Assembly: GCA_030653365.1 (NCBI GenBank)
Contig: JAURZL010000013.1
Span: 1-64,000, forward strand
Direction of reading: 5' to 3'
Length of the DNA stretch: 64,000 nt
Source: Anaerolineaceae bacterium
GTDB lineage: Bacteria > Chloroflexota > Anaerolineae > Anaerolineales > Anaerolineaceae
The notes under the pieces are model-generated. The model was not told where the DNA came from. It did not search any database and saw nothing but the letters and a program-made list of their open reading frames with translations. Shown in pieces: positions 8,265-17,092 of this stretch. The stretch's first letter is position 1; the number at the start of each line of letters is the position of its first letter. The position numbers and the translations under genes were made by a program.

Positions 8265-9154
8265 CCAGCTTGCCAATTGCTCTGGAAAACACTCTCAAAC
8301 AGATTCTGGCTGGAATAAGCGATCCGGGTCCGGTTATGCAGATTAAATCTGTTGGTGGTGGCTGTATTAACCATGCTTCTCAGGTTGTGACCGAAAGGAA
8401 CCGTTACTTTCTTAAGTGGAATCCGCAACCACACCCTAATATGTTCACTACGGAAGCTCAAGGCCTACAGATGTTGGCAGCAGTTGATACGATTCGCGTC
8501 CCCTCTGTAATCAAATTTCAGGAAGCCGAACAAAATCTGCCTGCTTTCATTCTGCTCGAATGGATTGAGCATAGCACCAGTTTTGATCAAAAGTTATGTG
8601 GTCAACAACTCGCACAGTTACATCTCAACAGCCAATCTGATCAATTTGGTCTGGATCACAATAATTACATTGGGAGTACCCCTCAATATAATATATGGGT
8701 ATCAGATTGGGTCGCCTTTTTCAGGGACTTTCGTTTGCAACCTCAAATCAATCTCGCCCAAAGCAATGAGTATCTCTCACGCTCTCGTCAACAGAATTTG
8801 GAGCGCATTCTCTCCCGTCTAGGGAACTGGTTACAAGGTGTTCCTCGCAAACCTGCTCTTTTACATGGCGATCTTTGGGGTGGCAATGTTATTGCTGATG
8901 AGAATGGATATCCGGTGCTGATTGATCCTGCTGTCTATTATGGTGATCGTGAAGCTGATCTTGCATTTACTCATATGTTCGGTGGATTTAGCAATGATTT
9001 TTATCAGGCTTACAATGATGTCTACACACTGGAACCTGGCTATCAGGAGCGATTTGAAATTTATAACATTTACCATATTTTAAATCACCTGAACCTCTTT
9101 GGGGAAAGTTATGGTTATTCTTTAGATTCAGTGTTGAATAGATTGGTAGGTTAA
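8261..9154 (+). CDS. Fructosamine/ketosamine-3-kinase family protein
   Basis: 297 aa with an aminoglycoside-phosphotransferase-like fold. Seen: a Gly-rich loop with GGGCINHA, LLEWIE in the hinge, and the catalytic HGDLWGGNV followed by IDPAVYYGDREAD. These are diagnostic of the fructosamine kinase family, which phosphorylates sugars attached to lysines so that they fall off. The start is the ATG overlapping the stop of the upstream phosphatase gene; a longer frame from a TTG at 8219 would run deep into that gene. Phosphatase, kinase and the following YdcF gene form one operon with little or no spacing. Confidence 0.85.
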   Translation: MTSLPIALENTLKQILAGISDPGPVMQIKSVGGGCINHASQVVTERNRYFLKWNPQPHPNMFTTEAQGLQMLAAVDTIRVPSVIKFQEAEQNLPAFILLEWIEHSTSFDQKLCGQQLAQLHLNSQSDQFGLDHNNYIGSTPQYNIWVSDWVAFFRDFRLQPQINLAQSNEYLSRSRQQNLERILSRLGNWLQGVPRKPALLHGDLWGGNVIADENGYPVLIDPAVYYGDREADLAFTHMFGGFSNDFYQAYNDVYTLEPGYQERFEIYNIYHILNHLNLFGESYGYSLDSVLNRLVG

Positions 9155-9156
9155 AT

Positions 9157-9963
9157 ATGTTTGTTTTCCTTTCAAAATTCTTGCCATTATGGTTCTACCC
9201 ATTAGGGGTGATATGGCTGCTTCTGATTGCTTATTTCATCCTGGTCCGGAAACACACCCAGGGTAAACGATTACACTGGATAATCCTTTTGGTAATTGTG
9301 ATAATCTTTCTTGGTGGTAACAAATGGGTACCGGCTATTCTGTCTCGATCGATCGAGTGGCGTTATCTTCCACCTCAGACTCTTCCTACGAACAGCATGG
9401 TTGTGCTGTTGGGCGGTGGCACAGAATCTCATCAGTATCCACGTCAGATGACTGAAATTAACGGTGCTGGTGACCGAGTGCTTTATACCGCCAGACTCTA
9501 TCAGCAGGGGATTGCAGAGAAAATTCTTCTCAGTGGAGGAAATATTGAATGGTCAGGTTCCAGGACAACAACACCTGCAGAAGATATGGCTGACATCCTG
9601 CTGATGATAGGTGTTCCGGAGGATGTGCTTTTAATGCAGGATCAATCCCAAAATACCGCTGAGGATGCAAGATACAGCGCTGATATTCTGAGAGGGATGG
9701 ATGTTGAGGAAATTATTCTTGTCACATCCGCCAGTCACATGCACCGATCTGTTGCGCTTTTTGAAAATGAGGGTTTTTCTGTCATCCCGGCTCCGGCAGA
9801 TTACTCTATCACTCAGGAAAGTTGGTACTCTCTCTGGCATCCGACCTTTCAAGATGTATTGATCGGGTTGGTGCCGAATGCCAATAATCTTGCGAGTATC
9901 AATTATGTGTTGAAAGAATATCTTGGTTATTTTGTGTACTCTGTTTTAGGGGATTTTCATTAA
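9157..9963 (+). CDS. YdcF/ElyC-like DUF218 membrane protein
   Basis: 268 aa. Two N-terminal transmembrane segments (about residues 5-27 and 37-58) are followed by a DUF218 domain with VVLLGGGTE, ILLSGG, TTTPAEDMA and SASHMHRS motifs. ElyC-like members affect envelope carbohydrate metabolism, but the biochemical activity of the family is poorly defined. It starts two bases after the kinase stop and is the last gene of that operon. Confidence 0.8.
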   Translation: MFVFLSKFLPLWFYPLGVIWLLLIAYFILVRKHTQGKRLHWIILLVIVIIFLGGNKWVPAILSRSIEWRYLPPQTLPTNSMVVLLGGGTESHQYPRQMTEINGAGDRVLYTARLYQQGIAEKILLSGGNIEWSGSRTTTPAEDMADILLMIGVPEDVLLMQDQSQNTAEDARYSADILRGMDVEEIILVTSASHMHRSVALFENEGFSVIPAPADYSITQESWYSLWHPTFQDVLIGLVPNANNLASINYVLKEYLGYFVYSVLGDFH

Positions 9964-10112
9964 GCATCAAACAAAGTTTTTGGATCAATTTTACATTTTT
10001 GAATTTTTTATTATTAATCTTAAATATTTTATCTTGTTTTAGTCAATATTTATCTGAAAATGTGAGTAATACTGATATAAAAAAGAATCATCTCAACAAA
10101 ATTGGGTTATGA

Positions 10113-10144
10113 GGTGTTTTAGCAGTGATGTCTGCCTAAACACC
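10113..10144. terminator. Hairpin in the eCIS upstream region
   Basis: GTGTTTTAGCAG (10114-10125) pairs with CTGCCTAAACAC (10132-10143) with one mismatch and a six-base loop, plus one closing G-C pair. No T-run follows, so it may be a regulatory hairpin rather than a terminator. Confidence 0.35.
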
Positions 10145-10435
10145 CTGATCTCTAAGATGAAAAGATTTAAACTAACATTCTAATTAATAGTAAGGCAGAA
10201 TTATTAGTTTTCAGACTTAAGATGATCCTCCTTTGTCGAATTTAAATGGAATACGAGTGGAATAGAAGAGAAACGAGTTTTCTTAGAAAAATGATAAGTT
10301 TCAAAGGAAGAAAAATTTTTATTTTCCGATTTTTTCAAAATAAAAAGGAAGATAGAAATGTTTACAAATTTTTTTGGGTAATCTTAAAAAAAATTAAAAA
10401 TGACATTTTCTTTGTATATTAATTTGCTATTCAAA

Positions 10436-10465
10436 TTGATTTTGGCTAATATTATTAATTATAAT
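10436..10465 (+). promoter_or_regulatory. Candidate promoter of the eCIS operon
   Basis: TTGATT (10436-10441) and TATAAT (10460-10465) are separated by 18 bases, about 190 bases before the ATPase ATG. The surroundings are so AT-rich that chance matches are likely. Confidence 0.3.
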
Positions 10466-10655
10466 TTTGATAAAGAAATCATAATTTAAGAGATTTCTGT
10501 TTTAATTTATTTTTTGTTCAATTATTTATAATTATTGATATCTATATCAAAAATTTACAGCTATTATTTCATTGTTGTAATTGTATTTGTTTAAAGGTTC
10601 AAGCGAGGTTGAAATTTATCATTTCCGAAAAGAAAAATTAGAACCTGAGAAAACA

Positions 10656-12821
10656 ATGAACACAGAATTTTTGCACTTGAATTTAATTAGAATTGATTTG
10701 CTAATTCGTGTCGCCGTTCGACGCTGGGAATTAGCAGGCCAGGATTTTTCTGAAAAATTTCGGGGCTTATTTATTTCTGAAAAAAACATACAAGATTTAC
10801 TGAATCTGCCTATGGGGGGAAATTGGGGGACTGGAATATCATTACCTGAAGCGGAAGAACAATTAATAGATGATCTTTTTCTTCAGGTTGAGGAACAGAT
10901 TGTTCAATTAAGAGAAAAAGCAGATAACAATGAGATCTTACTTCGATTGGATCAGTTGAAACACCTGTTTAATTTATCCACATTTGAATTAGATGCTTTT
11001 CTGTTATGTTTGCTTCCCATGTTGGATAGCAGATATGAACGAATTTATGGATTCTTGCAAGACGATATAACAAATAAATATATGAGCGCAGGATTAATCT
11101 TTGATTTATTAATAGAACCTGGACTTGATCGCATTGATTTTTTTGAGTATTTTGATGATCAACACACTTTGCTAAAATACGAGCTGATAAAATCTGTGTC
11201 CGAGAATCAATCCTCTGAAAAACCTTTGATCAAACAAAATTTCATCGTACCAAATGAAATTATTTCCTGGTTAATGGGTCAATATAAATCAGTTAAAAAG
11301 TTGTCAAATGCATTGCGATTGTCGGATTCAGATCGGACCATGAATGAACAATCTGTTATCTTCGATTTCCCTGAAGATTTATCAATATTGGTGTCAAAAA
11401 ATCCATTTTTGGTTTTGTTCGGTCAGGACGACCTTCAAAAACAATTAATTGCCAATCATATCGCTGCTTTAAAGAATCAGTCCTTACTTTACTTTGACCT
11501 GAGAATGATCTCCGACTCTATCATTTCAGATAGACATTTATTTGATTTATTTATCAGAGATGTCAAACTTTCCAGTTCAATTCCAGTCGTGATAGGTTGG
11601 GACAATAATATTGAGAACCAGAATGAAGTTCAAATTCTTTTCCAGGAACTAAGCAATTTTGATAAATCCATCATACTATTCACAGCTAAATATTGGCCAA
11701 TTTTGCGCAGCGAAAGCCAGAAACAAAAACCAATTATTTGGTTAAATTGCAGCCATCCTTCCAGTGGAAAACGACTGCAAATTTGGAAAAGGTATTTGGG
11801 CAAAAGTGAAGAAATAACAAATCGAGAACTGGAAATACTTTCCGGGCAATTCAGTCTTACGGCCAGTCAAATTCAAAATACGGTTTATTCAGCAAAAGAC
11901 CTGGCATTCAAAAAAGATTTACCAATATCAATTGATGATTTATATGAATCAGCCCGATTTTATTCCAGCCATCACCTGTCAAGCCTGGCAACGAAAATTC
12001 ATCCACGCTATAGTTGGGAGGATATTGTTCTTCCAGAAGATGGGTTAGCATCATTACAGGAAATAACTAACACAATCCGTTGGCGTACAGTAGTACTTGA
12101 TGAATGGGGTGTTGGTGCCAGGTTAATGCCTTATGCAGGCGTGTCTGTTCTGTTTGCAGGACCACCCGGTACTGGCAAAACCCTTGCAGCACAGGTGATT
12201 GCAGCAGAGTTAAAGATGGACCTTTATAAAATTGACTTATCCACGGTGGTAAGCAAATACATTGGTGAAACCGAGAAAAATCTGGAAAGAATTTTTAGCC
12301 AGGCTAAGAACAGCAATGCTATTTTGTTCTTTGATGAGGCTGATTCCATTTTCGGCAAGCGCTCAGAAATTAAAGATGCACATGACCGTTATGCCAATAT
12401 CGAAGTCGGATATCTGTTACAACGCATGGAAACTTATGATGGTGTCGTAATCCTGGCTACCAATTTGCGTTCCAATATGGATGATGCATTTACCCGCAGA
12501 ATCCAGTTTATTGTTGAGTTTCCCTTCCCGGATGAGCAGGAACGCAAAAGAATCTGGGAGGTCTTGTTCCCACCAGGTGTACCGAGATTGGATGATATTG
12601 ATTTTGATGAATTGGGATTCCGTTTCAGACTCACAGGCGGGTCGATTCGCAATGTAATTATTAGCGCTTCATTTCTTGCAGCAAGTGACAATCAATCCGT
12701 TTCGAATCATCACTTAATCCATGCAATTCGAAGAGAAATGCAAAAAATGGGAAGATTGGTAAATGATAAGGATCTTATCATGCCCCACAAGGAAGGTAAT
12801 AATGGCAAAAACTCAAAATGA
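10656..12821 (+). CDS. eCIS AAA+ ATPase (Afp15-like)
   Basis: 721 aa from the ATG at 10656. The frame continues up to a TTG at 10581, but that N-terminus looks unlike coding sequence; neither start has a strong ribosome site. The C-terminal AAA+ module has Walker A GPPGTGKT (residues 502-509) and Walker B ending FFDEAD (556-562), followed by sensor and arginine-finger regions (ATNLRSNMDDAFTRR). An upstream segment (VLFGQDD, about residue 250-400) looks like a degenerate first ATPase module. ATPases of this form are a hallmark of eCIS clusters (Afp15/Pvc15) and are thought to act in assembly or cargo loading. It opens the cluster and overlaps the start of the DUF4157 gene. Confidence 0.85.
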   Translation: MNTEFLHLNLIRIDLLIRVAVRRWELAGQDFSEKFRGLFISEKNIQDLLNLPMGGNWGTGISLPEAEEQLIDDLFLQVEEQIVQLREKADNNEILLRLDQLKHLFNLSTFELDAFLLCLLPMLDSRYERIYGFLQDDITNKYMSAGLIFDLLIEPGLDRIDFFEYFDDQHTLLKYELIKSVSENQSSEKPLIKQNFIVPNEIISWLMGQYKSVKKLSNALRLSDSDRTMNEQSVIFDFPEDLSILVSKNPFLVLFGQDDLQKQLIANHIAALKNQSLLYFDLRMISDSIISDRHLFDLFIRDVKLSSSIPVVIGWDNNIENQNEVQILFQELSNFDKSIILFTAKYWPILRSESQKQKPIIWLNCSHPSSGKRLQIWKRYLGKSEEITNRELEILSGQFSLTASQIQNTVYSAKDLAFKKDLPISIDDLYESARFYSSHHLSSLATKIHPRYSWEDIVLPEDGLASLQEITNTIRWRTVVLDEWGVGARLMPYAGVSVLFAGPPGTGKTLAAQVIAAELKMDLYKIDLSTVVSKYIGETEKNLERIFSQAKNSNAILFFDEADSIFGKRSEIKDAHDRYANIEVGYLLQRMETYDGVVILATNLRSNMDDAFTRRIQFIVEFPFPDEQERKRIWEVLFPPGVPRLDDIDFDELGFRFRLTGGSIRNVIISASFLAASDNQSVSNHHLIHAIRREMQKMGRLVNDKDLIMPHKEGNNGKNSK

Positions 12822-15543
12822 ACATCTGAAAAGTCATGATAAAAATCAGGATAATCACCTGCATAAAACTGAGTCATTAAAACCACAAATCCAAAAGGAT
12901 CTATCCGGTCTAAATGCTCAATTGACACACGCAGTAATCTCACCAGAAAAGGCGAATCCTGGAACAATTCAAATGTTGCAAGAAAGATATGGTAACAATG
13001 AAGTCCGCAGGATTGTTCAACCTGATCAGGCGAATGAAGCAGTTGTTGACCAAAGGGGGAACCTTAAAAAATATGTTTCGGATGAGATTCAAAGGGCTCG
13101 ATCTGGTGGTCAACCATTGCAATTGGATGTGTCTGACCAAATGAAACAAAAATTTGGACATGGTTTTGAGAATGTTCGTTTGCACACAGATCAAAAATCT
13201 GATCATATAAGCAGGAAAATTCAAGCCAGGGCTTTTACAATTGGAAATGATATATTCTTTAGAAAAGGGGCTTATTCTCCGAATTCAGAGCAAGGGAAAA
13301 ATACATTGATGCACGAGTTGACCCATGTTGTGCAACAATCGTCCAGTTCGAACTCGAATGGCCCACTAAAACTTGGCGATCCGAATGATAAATTTGAGCA
13401 GGAAGCTGAAGGTTTTGCGAAAGGTGGACCTGGCAATTCCCATCCAAAAACAGGTTCATCATCAGGTGCTGTTCAAAGGCTATCTTTAGCAGGTGTAAAG
13501 AAATCAGTTGGAGGTATTTTTAGCAGAGGTAGTAAACCTGGATCATCACCAACATCAACTACAGCCCCAACAACAACTCCCCCTGTTCCAACTACTCCAG
13601 CAGGATTATTGCCAGATGAGTGGGCATTAATTCAAAAAGCCGGCGTGGTAGACAGAAATGATTGGAGAAGTATTGATCCAAATAGGCAGAAAGCAATATT
13701 TGATTCAATAAAAACTGATTTTTCAATTGCACAACAGTTAGTATCTGCAAACAAGGCGAGTAGTTGGCCTGCAGATGATAACGGTGCGGAAATTTTTGAT
13801 GTTGCAAAACTAAGAACGATAATTAAGACTTTTACTTTTGATTTTTCCAGTTGGAATGGCTTGAAAAAAGAATATAAAAAATTGTTGTTTTCCTTTTCTA
13901 CAAAGCCATATATTGCATCTTTAGCTGAATTTGCAAAAGTAGACAAATGGCCAAAAGATGGCAGTGATCAGGATATTTCAGATGAGAATATTTTCAAAAC
14001 AATAACGGAGATCTGGAAAATCTCATTGGTTCAATGGCAATCAATCTCAGACAAAAATCAAAGAGGATTTCTATTAAGCAATTCAGGAAAGTCCTATAGT
14101 GATGAATTGGTAAAAGCTGCAATTCAGGGAAAATGGCCAAAAGACGGCAGTGATAATCCCATCTTGGATGATGGGAAAATTACAAACATAATCGATGGAA
14201 TTGGCTTGAATTTAGGGATTTGGTCACAAATTGTATCTTCTTCTCGCCGTGGATTGCTAATAAATTCTGTTGGAACTCTATCAAAAGACCAATTGAATGA
14301 ATTGGCCAGATCAGCTATCTCCGGTGTTTGGCCATTGAATGGTAGTGATCAGGATATTTCTACCGCAAATGACTGGAAAAAAATTAAAGATGCATTACCA
14401 AAAATATCACCATCCTATTGGAATGGATTTGATAGTATTACAAGAACAGATGCACTTTCAAAATCTGATTCAGCTGGCGTAAAAGAAGTAATCAATAAAG
14501 CAAATTTCACTCGAAATAGCAAAGAAGGAGCTATGGATAAAATCGGGGAAGTTTCTGGTCATGGTGCAACTGATACCGTCCTTAGTTCTATCGGTTTAGC
14601 TGGTTCGATTACTAGTCTCTCTAAGGGAACGGGAGACAACGCAACACTGGATCGAGCAGGTGCTTCCACGAGTGCGGTTGCAGATGCTGGAAATCTCCTT
14701 GCTTCTGGTGGATCATTGTTGGGCGGTATCGCTCAATTCAGTCGTGGAAAAAAGATGGCAAATGAAAACAGTTCACGTGCCTCTCAGGAAATCGGTAAAA
14801 AACAAAAATCAAGAGGAAAATGGGGAATAACCCAATCCCTTTTTGGAATGGCTGGTAGTGGTTCAAGTCTTGCAGGAAATGTCACAAAGGCATCTGATCC
14901 AACATCAGATAGCAATGACAAAGCTTCGAGTGGATTAGGTGTTGCAGGTGGTTTCTTTGGAATGTTTGGTTCTGCTCTTGGTTTGGGAAAAGGCAGTGCT
15001 TCAATGAATAGCGCCAGAAAGAGAAGTAGTGGCGCAAAAAAATTCATCAAAGAAGCTCCAACTGGCGGAACATTGACTGATGAAGAAAACAAAATGAATG
15101 CAATCGCTCAATTCACTGCGAAAAATCAGAACAAGACTGGAAAAGGATTAGGAATTTTCAAATCCGTAACATCCTTTGTTGGAAGCGCCCTCGGTACGAT
15201 TGGAAGCATAGGAAGTCTTGCTGGAATGTCCAAAGAAGGTGGTTTCGGATTGGGCATTGCAGGTGCGGCATTAAGTGGTTTGGGTATCGCTGGTGGAATT
15301 GGGCAAATGGTTGCTGAAGGAAAAGGAAAACCAAAAGATGCTGATTTAGAAACTCAGGCTGTCAACATCATTGAATTATTGCGATTAGGTACACCTAAAG
15401 GTTTAGAAGCAGCAAAATTTGTCAAAGATGTATTAAAAATTAATTTAATTGATTTAACTGATACATCAACCTGGACTGCCTGGATTGATGAAGATTTGGA
15501 AGCAGCAAAAGCCTTGATCAAATCAAAGCTTTCAAAATTCTAA
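12802..15543 (+). CDS. DUF4157-domain protein, probable eCIS effector/cargo
   Basis: 913 aa from the ATG at 12802, which has GGAAGG upstream. Residues about 100-180 form a DUF4157 domain with HELTH (171-175), a zinc-metallopeptidase-like HExxH motif. DUF4157 proteins are a known marker of eCIS loci, often effectors whose DUF4157 part directs loading or processing. A VQR motif at about 234 and a Pro/Thr-rich linker (about 252-275) follow. Next come four repeats of about 62-65 residues opening with WP..[DG].[SD], near residues 319, 381, 442 and 507. The rest (about 590-870) is Gly/Ser/Ala-rich with several hydrophobic stretches separated by short Lys-rich segments, which could insert into a membrane. 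No enzymatic toxin domain is recognised. Confidence 0.75.
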   Translation: MAKTQNEHLKSHDKNQDNHLHKTESLKPQIQKDLSGLNAQLTHAVISPEKANPGTIQMLQERYGNNEVRRIVQPDQANEAVVDQRGNLKKYVSDEIQRARSGGQPLQLDVSDQMKQKFGHGFENVRLHTDQKSDHISRKIQARAFTIGNDIFFRKGAYSPNSEQGKNTLMHELTHVVQQSSSSNSNGPLKLGDPNDKFEQEAEGFAKGGPGNSHPKTGSSSGAVQRLSLAGVKKSVGGIFSRGSKPGSSPTSTTAPTTTPPVPTTPAGLLPDEWALIQKAGVVDRNDWRSIDPNRQKAIFDSIKTDFSIAQQLVSANKASSWPADDNGAEIFDVAKLRTIIKTFTFDFSSWNGLKKEYKKLLFSFSTKPYIASLAEFAKVDKWPKDGSDQDISDENIFKTITEIWKISLVQWQSISDKNQRGFLLSNSGKSYSDELVKAAIQGKWPKDGSDNPILDDGKITNIIDGIGLNLGIWSQIVSSSRRGLLINSVGTLSKDQLNELARSAISGVWPLNGSDQDISTANDWKKIKDALPKISPSYWNGFDSITRTDALSKSDSAGVKEVINKANFTRNSKEGAMDKIGEVSGHGATDTVLSSIGLAGSITSLSKGTGDNATLDRAGASTSAVADAGNLLASGGSLLGGIAQFSRGKKMANENSSRASQEIGKKQKSRGKWGITQSLFGMAGSGSSLAGNVTKASDPTSDSNDKASSGLGVAGGFFGMFGSALGLGKGSASMNSARKRSSGAKKFIKEAPTGGTLTDEENKMNAIAQFTAKNQNKTGKGLGIFKSVTSFVGSALGTIGSIGSLAGMSKEGGFGLGIAGAALSGLGIAGGIGQMVAEGKGKPKDADLETQAVNIIELLRLGTPKGLEAAKFVKDVLKINLIDLTDTSTWTAWIDEDLEAAKALIKSKLSKF

Positions 15544-15561
15544 AAAGGAAATGTTGAACTT

Positions 15562-16131
15562 ATGAATAATCTGTTGAAACTACTTGAAAACAAACTGAAT
15601 GATCAAGGATACCAATCGTATCTAGTTCCACTGGATGAGAAGATGCTCCAGCACCAAATTGTTATTGATTTGGATTCCGAGATCAATCTAAAATTAACCA
15701 TTTTCATTATTGGAGATTTGATAAGCCTGTCTTCGGATCATGCCGAATTGAATCAAATTTCAAAAGAATTATCTGATGCCAATGTAGATTTTCTGCAACT
15801 TTTCATCCGATTTCCATTTGGTTTTCTAAAAGAAACCATTCCCGATCTTGCCAGATTAATTCTGATGGCAAACTGGTCAACACCGATTGGTGCGTTTGGC
15901 CTGAATGAAGCACAAAATATTATTTTTTATCGCCATGTTTTTGAAAGATTAGGAGAAGAGCCAGGCGTTAACCTGATCGTAGAAGCTGTGAATGCGATGG
16001 CTTTTTATGCAAAACTCCGATTTGAAAGTCTGGAGATAATCGCTTCTGGCGAGAAAACCTTAGCAGGTTATTTGCGTGATTTGGATGAAGAAAATTTAAG
16101 ATCTGAGGAGTTTCCTGGTTATGATTTATGA
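15562..16131 (+). CDS. Small YbjN/secretion-chaperone-like protein
   Basis: 189 aa, acidic. The middle (FPFGFLKETIPDLARLI, then LNEAQNIIFYRHVF) resembles the YbjN fold, which is related in structure to class I type III secretion chaperones. I rest this on the pattern of an alternating beta-sheet and the F/L-P..L..L.. helix, not on a confirmed match. It lies directly between the putative effector gene and the DUF4255 gene and overlaps the latter by eleven bases. A chaperone role for the DUF4157 cargo is therefore plausible but inferred. Confidence 0.45.
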   Translation: MNNLLKLLENKLNDQGYQSYLVPLDEKMLQHQIVIDLDSEINLKLTIFIIGDLISLSSDHAELNQISKELSDANVDFLQLFIRFPFGFLKETIPDLARLILMANWSTPIGAFGLNEAQNIIFYRHVFERLGEEPGVNLIVEAVNAMAFYAKLRFESLEIIASGEKTLAGYLRDLDEENLRSEEFPGYDL

Positions 16132-16969
16132 GTTGAATGAAACTCTTCGTGAATTACTGATGCATGAGATGCCTGTCCGCAAAGGTGATGTTGATATCCA
16201 ATTTGACCTCCCCAAAAGGGAGTGGTCATCCCGACTGAGCAAACCTACCTTAAATCTGTATATGTATGACATTTTAGAAAATATTGAATTGCGTGGATCT
16301 GAACAATGGACACAAACAGATAATGGCGATGGAACAGTCACAATACATCGAAATCCGGTACGTGTCAATTTCTATTATCTGATTACAAGTTGGGCGAAAG
16401 AAATTCAGGATGAACAGCAACTCCTTTCGGCTGCATTAACCACACTTCTTCGGCAGCCTTCCATACCCGAAGAATTGCTTCCAGTGAATTTGAAGAATCA
16501 ACCTGTTCCCATCCGTTTAGAGGTAGGACAAAATAAGAGTCTGGCTAAATTATCAGATTTTTGGGGAACGATTGACAATGATCCTCATCCAGGCATTCGA
16601 TTAACCGTTACTTTGACAATTGATCCGTATAAAGCCATCACCTCACCCAGGGTTGCTACATCTGAGGTTCGTTTTAAACAGAATCCATCACCTAATGGAC
16701 AAAAATTAGAAGATTCCAAATCAAAACTAGTTGATTCCAAATCATATTTTTCCATCAGAGGTAAATTAGTTAGCCAAAAATATTCACCGACAACATTAAA
16801 ACTCTTTCTAAAAGAAACTGGGAAAGAGGTCTCAATACTGGATGAAGGCGAATTTGCAATACAACGCCTTGTCCAGGGGACATATCATCTTGACATCATC
16901 TTCAACGACCGAGTTTTACGGCACGAGAAGTTTGTTGTTCCAGCATCGTATCTGGAAATTAAAGTCTGA
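16121..16969 (+). CDS. DUF4255 tail-terminator/cap protein (Afp16/Pvc16-like)
   Basis: 282 aa. The N-terminal 180 residues match DUF4255: an opening helix with LNETLRELLM, then W..RLSKPTLNLYMYDILEN and a long conserved LTSWA-like segment (YYLITSWAKEIQDEQQLL). In Afp and PVC this protein caps the tube and sheath end distal to the baseplate and ends polymerisation. A second, beta-rich domain of about 80 residues (FSIRGKLVS to LEIKV) resembles a carboxypeptidase-regulatory-like or carbohydrate-binding sandwich and is an extra beyond the core. The start codon overlaps the upstream gene. Confidence 0.8.
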   Translation: MIYELNETLRELLMHEMPVRKGDVDIQFDLPKREWSSRLSKPTLNLYMYDILENIELRGSEQWTQTDNGDGTVTIHRNPVRVNFYYLITSWAKEIQDEQQLLSAALTTLLRQPSIPEELLPVNLKNQPVPIRLEVGQNKSLAKLSDFWGTIDNDPHPGIRLTVTLTIDPYKAITSPRVATSEVRFKQNPSPNGQKLEDSKSKLVDSKSYFSIRGKLVSQKYSPTTLKLFLKETGKEVSILDEGEFAIQRLVQGTYHLDIIFNDRVLRHEKFVVPASYLEIKV

Positions 16970-17092
16970 AATGCTGGTAATCCGGTTTTCCAAATCTTAT
17001 ACCAAGGAGGTAGAAGAATACATTTATAAAAATTCAGTTGATCTTTTTTATTCAATTATTTCATAAAAGTGCATGTCAGAAAGGAAGAAAAA

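Larger units (their letters stand above)
9964..10655. other. Long AT-rich gap upstream of the eCIS locus
   Basis: There is no coding frame I can support here. The region is extremely AT-rich. It holds a hairpin at 10113-10144 and a possible promoter at 10436-10465, and probably serves as the control region of the injection-system operon. Confidence 0.6.

Noticed and set aside
16842-17066. Possible gene between the DUF4255 and sheath genes, with AAGGAGG at 17004-17010
   Set aside because: The frame mostly overlaps the DUF4255 gene, the part after the ribosome-site-like sequence has no start codon, and the protein looks unnatural.
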